Source: Tipula vernalis (Eukaryota; Arthropoda; Insecta; Diptera; Tipulidae). Taken from it: a stretch of DNA of 64,000 nucleotides. The position numbers and the translations under genes were made by a program. The stretch spans positions 135,740,326 to 135,804,325 of the forward strand of contig OY282558.1 in the NCBI GenBank assembly GCA_958295665.1, read 5' to 3'. Within the stretch, counting starts at the first letter, position 1; each line of letters opens with the position of its first letter. Under the pieces are notes generated by a model, which was not told the origin of the DNA, ran no database searches, and saw nothing but the letters and a program-made list of their open reading frames with translations. Positions 59,783 through 64,000 of the stretch are shown here, one piece after another.

Positions 59783-61547
59783 TTACAAGGTAGTAAAATC
59801 ATCATTATCATTATTATTACTATTTAAATGTTCACCATCATCATCAACATCATGATTATTATTACGATTAACAACATCATTATCATCATCCTTATTATTT
59901 ATATCATCACAATCATCTTCAACATCATCATCATCATCATCATCATCACCATCATCGCCAGTGTTAGTAGTAGGAATACGATTATTATACGCTGACAACA
60001 ATAATGATGTTGACGATAATAATTTTTGTTGTTGTTCACATTTATTATTAATGTTAATAAAATTATTTTTATAGCTATTTAGATTACCACTAAAATTACT
60101 ATTATTATTTAAAATCAATAAATTACTATTATTACTATTAATCATTTTCTTTACAATTGTCTTTTTATTTATTTCACTTAAGTGTTTTACATTTTTATCA
60201 CTTTTACTATTATTATTACTATTATTACTATTAATTATTAAGCTCCTTCCATTTTTACTATTACTACCACTGATTGTATTAATTAATTTAAATTTATGCT
60301 GTTTTTTTAAATTAATTAAATTATCGCCAACATCAATGTCACCACGTTGTTCATCATGTTGATCCATATCATTGCCATCAATAAACAAATTACTAATGTT
60401 ATTGTCCTTATCACATTTAGCATTGTTATTCATATGGTTGGTGGTAAATTGATTCTCGCTTATTGATTTGGTAGCGCTAAATGGAGATTCATAAAAATGT
60501 TGATTATTTTTATTCGTTGTTTTTAAATTACTATTACTGTTGCTACTACCGCCGCCATTATGATTTTGAGAATCATTACTATTATTGTTATCATTATCAC
60601 AATCAATTTTATTATTAGAACCACCACCACCACCACCACCACCCGATACCTGATTTTGTTGTGGATTGTAATTATAATTAATTATGTCGTTCGATGCGTG
60701 TTGTTGCTGATATGATGATGATATACATGATGTTGGTGGTGGTTGATGATAATGATGATGGAAATTTGGACGAAAACTATTCGATTGCGAACCGTATGTC
60801 TGTTGAAAATTATTTATAATTGGCTGATTATTAGGAAAATGATGATGATAGTGTTGGGGCGGTGGTAGTGCTCCATGATGATGATGATGTTGATGTTGTT
60901 GGTTAATGCCACCATTACCATTCCAAGATGGTGTATCGCTACCACCACCACCACCACCACCATTACCATGGGACAAATCACAACCATTTATATCACGTTT
61001 TAACATTTTTCGCATCATTTCAATTTCACGGCCATACAAGCTACCATAAATGTGTTCATTTTGAGGTGGCGGCACAACCACTGATTGTGGATGATGATTA
61101 GGTGGTGAACGGGCGATTATAGCAGACGGATGATGTAATACGGATAGTAATGATGTTGTCGATGCTGATGATGATGAATTGACTAATTCGATACGTTCTG
61201 TACCAATGCCGCTGATGCCGACGCCGGCGCCGCCGCCGCCGCCTCCTCCGATTGTCGTTGTATTACTCAATAAATTTACTGTGCTATTATTACTATTATT
61301 ACTTGTATTACTAATGTTACTACTAATATTATTGTTGCTATTACTATCATCAATTATAGTAGTAGTTTTTGATCCTTTTTTTATTTTTGGTGGTCTTCCA
61401 AGACGGGGAGCCTCTCAGTCTCTAGACCTTCTCGGTCGTCCAACTTTACCTTTGCGTAGCGGTGCTGACCCTGTATTTGCTCCAGTTGTTTTTATTAGTT
61501 TATGCCAATCATTTTCGCACACTATACTACCGGTTACTACATAGTAC
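59783..61547 (-). CDS. Terminal exon of a LIM/AT-hook-like protein with an in-frame TGA
   Basis: The exon starts at a good acceptor (pyrimidine tract, then CAG at 61548) with one base of a split codon. The first 43 codons read YYVVTGSIVCENDWHKLI, which fits the end of a LIM zinc-binding domain (final Cys-x2-Asp), then a basic segment KVGRPRRSRD resembling an AT-hook. A TGA follows at 61417-61415. Without a break the same frame continues for 543 codons: EAPRLGRPPKIKKG, a second AT-hook-like stretch, then Asn-, Gly-, His-, Gln- and Asp-rich sequence with a more complex patch (YGREIEMMRKMLKRDI), to a TAA at 59785-59783. LIM-only or LIM-homeodomain cofactors are the likely family; which one is not certain. 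The earlier exons lie beyond the window or in unrecognised sequence. Runs such as Gly7-8, His5 and Asp8 come from GGT, CAT and GAT repeats. Confidence 0.6.
61415..61417 (-). promoter_or_regulatory. In-frame TGA, candidate readthrough stop
   Basis: The context is GAC TGA GAG. AT-hook-like GRP motifs lie 7 codons before and 6 codons after it, and 543 sense codons follow. Insects are known to use stop-codon readthrough. An assembly error (TGG to TGA) or an alternative acceptor just downstream would give the same picture. Confidence 0.5.
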
Positions 61548-61572
61548 CTGTTGAAGAAAAAAGAGAAATTTA
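61548..61572 (-). promoter_or_regulatory. 3' splice site of the LIM exon
   Basis: On the minus strand a run of pyrimidines leads into TTCTTCAACAG. The acceptor AG lies at 61549-61548. Confidence 0.6.
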
Positions 61573-64000
61573 AATTAGTTAGGGGATATTCTAGAAAAAA
61601 GCTCAATTTTGAGCTTTTAAAATTTTTCAATAATAATTAATATGTTTGTGTTCTCCCAAAATTTTGTTTAAAAGTCTACCATAAAAATAATCGAGCTTTT
61701 TTGTTGCTGATATTTATTAAAATATTAAGCTTTTCAAGAAGCTTGAAGTTGTAACCTTACAAAATTAGTTTAATAAAAACAAGTGACCCAACCAGTTCAC
61801 ATTATGGCAACCAATACAAATTCGGCTGAAAAAAGCTCAATTTTTTTATTTTGTTTAAAAGATTGTTTATGTATGTATTAAATAAACATTTTGGTTGAGC
61901 TCAGAAAATGAAATTGTTCAAATATTTAAAAGTTTGTAAATCTTCGCTTATAAGATCGAAGAGCTCAACAGTTGTGATGCACTGTAATAGTTTAAAAGCT
62001 TCCATTGGAGCAAACCTGCAGTTATGAGTTTGGCTGATATGTCAAATATAAAAGTTATGGATGTAATGAATAATTTAAAATAAACAAAATCTAAGCTTAA
62101 AATTAAGTTTACATTTACTCGAATGCTGACATCAACAAATTTTGATCAAACTTTATGTTAAAGGATAGCTTTTTGCCATTCAAAAGTGACACAAATACTA
62201 TATATTGTTCAAAAGCTCTAGACCCTCGATTAAAAGTTGATCATGTACTAATGTTTAGTGTTGATCACCGTTTAAATTTAGTGAGAAATGTTTAAGCTCC
62301 ATTTTTAATTACAATGTAAATATTATATTTTTAGTAACATAAATTGAGCTTTTCGCGAGTTACTCCTAAATGTATATTTGAGCTTAGATAAAGCATACCA
62401 TAATAATTTTCTTGTAGTTTTGTTGGGCCCACATTATTAGTCGATATATTCCTTTGCTCAAAAATGTAACCTACGTTCTTAGTTAACAGTTTTTTCTCTT
62501 CGGATTATTGAAGTTGAAGTATCATAATAATATTAACCAATACATTTTCACCAACATTTTATCAAAGCGCAAAGAAAAATATATTTTCAAACGCACAAAA
62601 TTAAATTGTTATGAAAAATTAAACTTTACTCAAAAGCATTTTAAAATAAAAGCTAAACATTTAATGTTACAAAATTTCGCAAATTCAAACTAGTAGCTCA
62701 ACACTTAAGTTCGAACCTCAACCAAAGCTTTCAAAGTGATTAATGAATCATTAAAAGGTTTTGAATACTGAACGCTCATTGATCGAAGCAGAGCTTTTAA
62801 ATTGAAACAGACCTAATTTACTGAGTACTACTGTTAAACTAAATAAATGTTACTCAAAAGCTATATATTTTTATCAGCAGCGTTAAGTTTTAAGTATTCC
62901 ACATTTCATCCAAGAGCTTTCAGATAATAATAATCTGGATTTTCCTTATTTATGATAAAGGTAAGCTAAACTTGAGTCTAAAGGTGAGGCTTTTATCCGC
63001 TAACAAAGTATTTTTTGTTGTTGTTATTGTTTGGGTGCAAATTTGACCAGTGAAAATTTTAGCCGCTTTTCCTATAATTTTTAAGCTTCCAATTTCTTAC
63101 TTTTGGTACACTGATTATTTAGATTGATTTAGAGGAAAAAACTCAATACTTTTACTGAAGTTTTAATACCTAAATTAAATAATTAATTCACAGTAAGCTT
63201 GGTCATATTAATTAGGAAAAAGTTAAAATTAGCTGCTAAATTAGTTTGCTGAAAAATTTATGTTTTGAAACGTATACTAACAGAGCCTTCTAGAGTATAG
63301 AGCCATAATCTTAATGACGTATTTTTTAGAAGCTTTTTTAGTGGTATAACTTTTCACTGATTTCCATAGGAACCCATTGTAAAAATGGTGTTTTTTAGCT
63401 TCAAGTTTTTCAATGAAAAAAGCAAAAACGTCAACAAATGTTTATATAAAAGTTTTCTACATATCTTTAAGAACAATATACAAGAAGGCCATATTGGTAT
63501 TAAGTAAATATTAATTGCAGAAATATTAAAATTAAATTATTTCTGAAATATATTTTTTCGAACTTTCATTTTGAAAAATACATCAAAGTTGGCTCTGACA
63601 AATTAAAATAATACTTGCTAAATTTATCTTTAGTTTTACTAGTGTACGTAAGATGTCTAAAATGGTTACAGAAAAATACGAAAAAAATGATTTAATCGCA
63701 AAATTATCACACGTTCCTGTATTTTGTGAATTTGTTTTGCTTTTCCTACAATTTTTGAACTTGAAATTTCCCCAGGGGGTAATTTTTGGTACGATTTTTC
63801 CAAATTTCTACGGCCATCACTGCCACCTATGTAACGTATATTGACTTAATGACCAAACGAATCGTAGTAAGCTTTTACTTCAATTTGACCTGATGCTGTT
63901 GTTATGATTTTTTTTTAATATTTTGGTTTAAATAAATCAAATAAAACAAGAAAATGAAAACGATTTACTTAAACGATATTCATATATGTTGAAATTCAAA
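61573..64000 (-). other. Probable intron, unusually rich in AGCT
   Basis: No exon or element was recognised here. The tetranucleotide AGCT, mostly as AAGCTT, GAGCTT or AAGCTC, occurs about 27 times between 61587 and 63405, roughly one per 67 bases, several times more than base composition predicts. Short open frames at 62508 and 63653 have no recognisable domain. Confidence 0.5.

Noticed and set aside
61179..61544. Plus-strand open frame with Leu/Val/Pro runs
   Set aside because: It is the antisense of the trinucleotide-rich exon; the minus-strand frame is far longer and has a splice acceptor and LIM-like start.

Overview
The window looks like AT-rich nuclear DNA from an insect, most likely a fly (Diptera). 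The reasons are the mix of transposon families (CR1-group, RNase H-bearing I/LOA-group and RTE non-LTR elements, Helitron, BEL/Pao, hAT, P-element-like), a host exon full of Asn/Gly/His/Asp runs as is common in flies, and a long nucleosome-sized satellite array. No bacterial-type gene, operon, tRNA or rRNA was recognised. The taxon is an inference.

Layout. 1-3481: a CR1-group non-LTR retrotransposon with an uninterrupted 953-codon endonuclease/reverse transcriptase ORF and a (TAA)n tail. 3482-7074: unassigned DNA containing a block very rich in TTGAG (about 5.0-6.1 kb). 7075 to about 11.5 kb: a decayed Helitron on the minus strand. 11535 to about 15.6 kb: a second CR1-group element on the minus strand with both ORFs open. 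About 15.9-17.06 kb: a BEL/Pao LTR-retrotransposon relic. 17.1-18.7 kb: AT-rich DNA without a recognised gene. 18.7-31.5 kb: a nested transposon graveyard. It holds two copies of a 348-bp repeat, one I/LOA-type element (19.3-22.8 kb), a hAT relic, and a second I/LOA-type element whose ORF1 is split by a P-element-like transposase relic, which is itself split by an RTE element with a visible 13-bp target-site duplication. 32.8-33.84 kb: another I/LOA relic.

33846-57613 is an uninterrupted satellite array of 137 head-to-tail monomers of 173 bp, with multi-scale higher-order duplications, a sharp left edge and a decayed monomer at its right edge. No transposon interrupts these 23.8 kb, although the flanks are full of them.

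57.8-64 kb holds the only host gene recognised. It is a terminal exon on the minus strand encoding the end of a LIM-type zinc-binding domain and a basic AT-hook-like segment. After an in-frame TGA the same frame stays open for 543 more codons, which makes it a stop-codon readthrough candidate. The rest of the right end is probably its upstream intron.

Nothing here works as an operon. The main points of interest are the satellite and its rearrangement record, the possible readthrough extension, the second CR1 element (no ATG before the endonuclease in ORF2, but a canonical -1 slippery heptamer where its frame opens), and the dated order of nested insertions.
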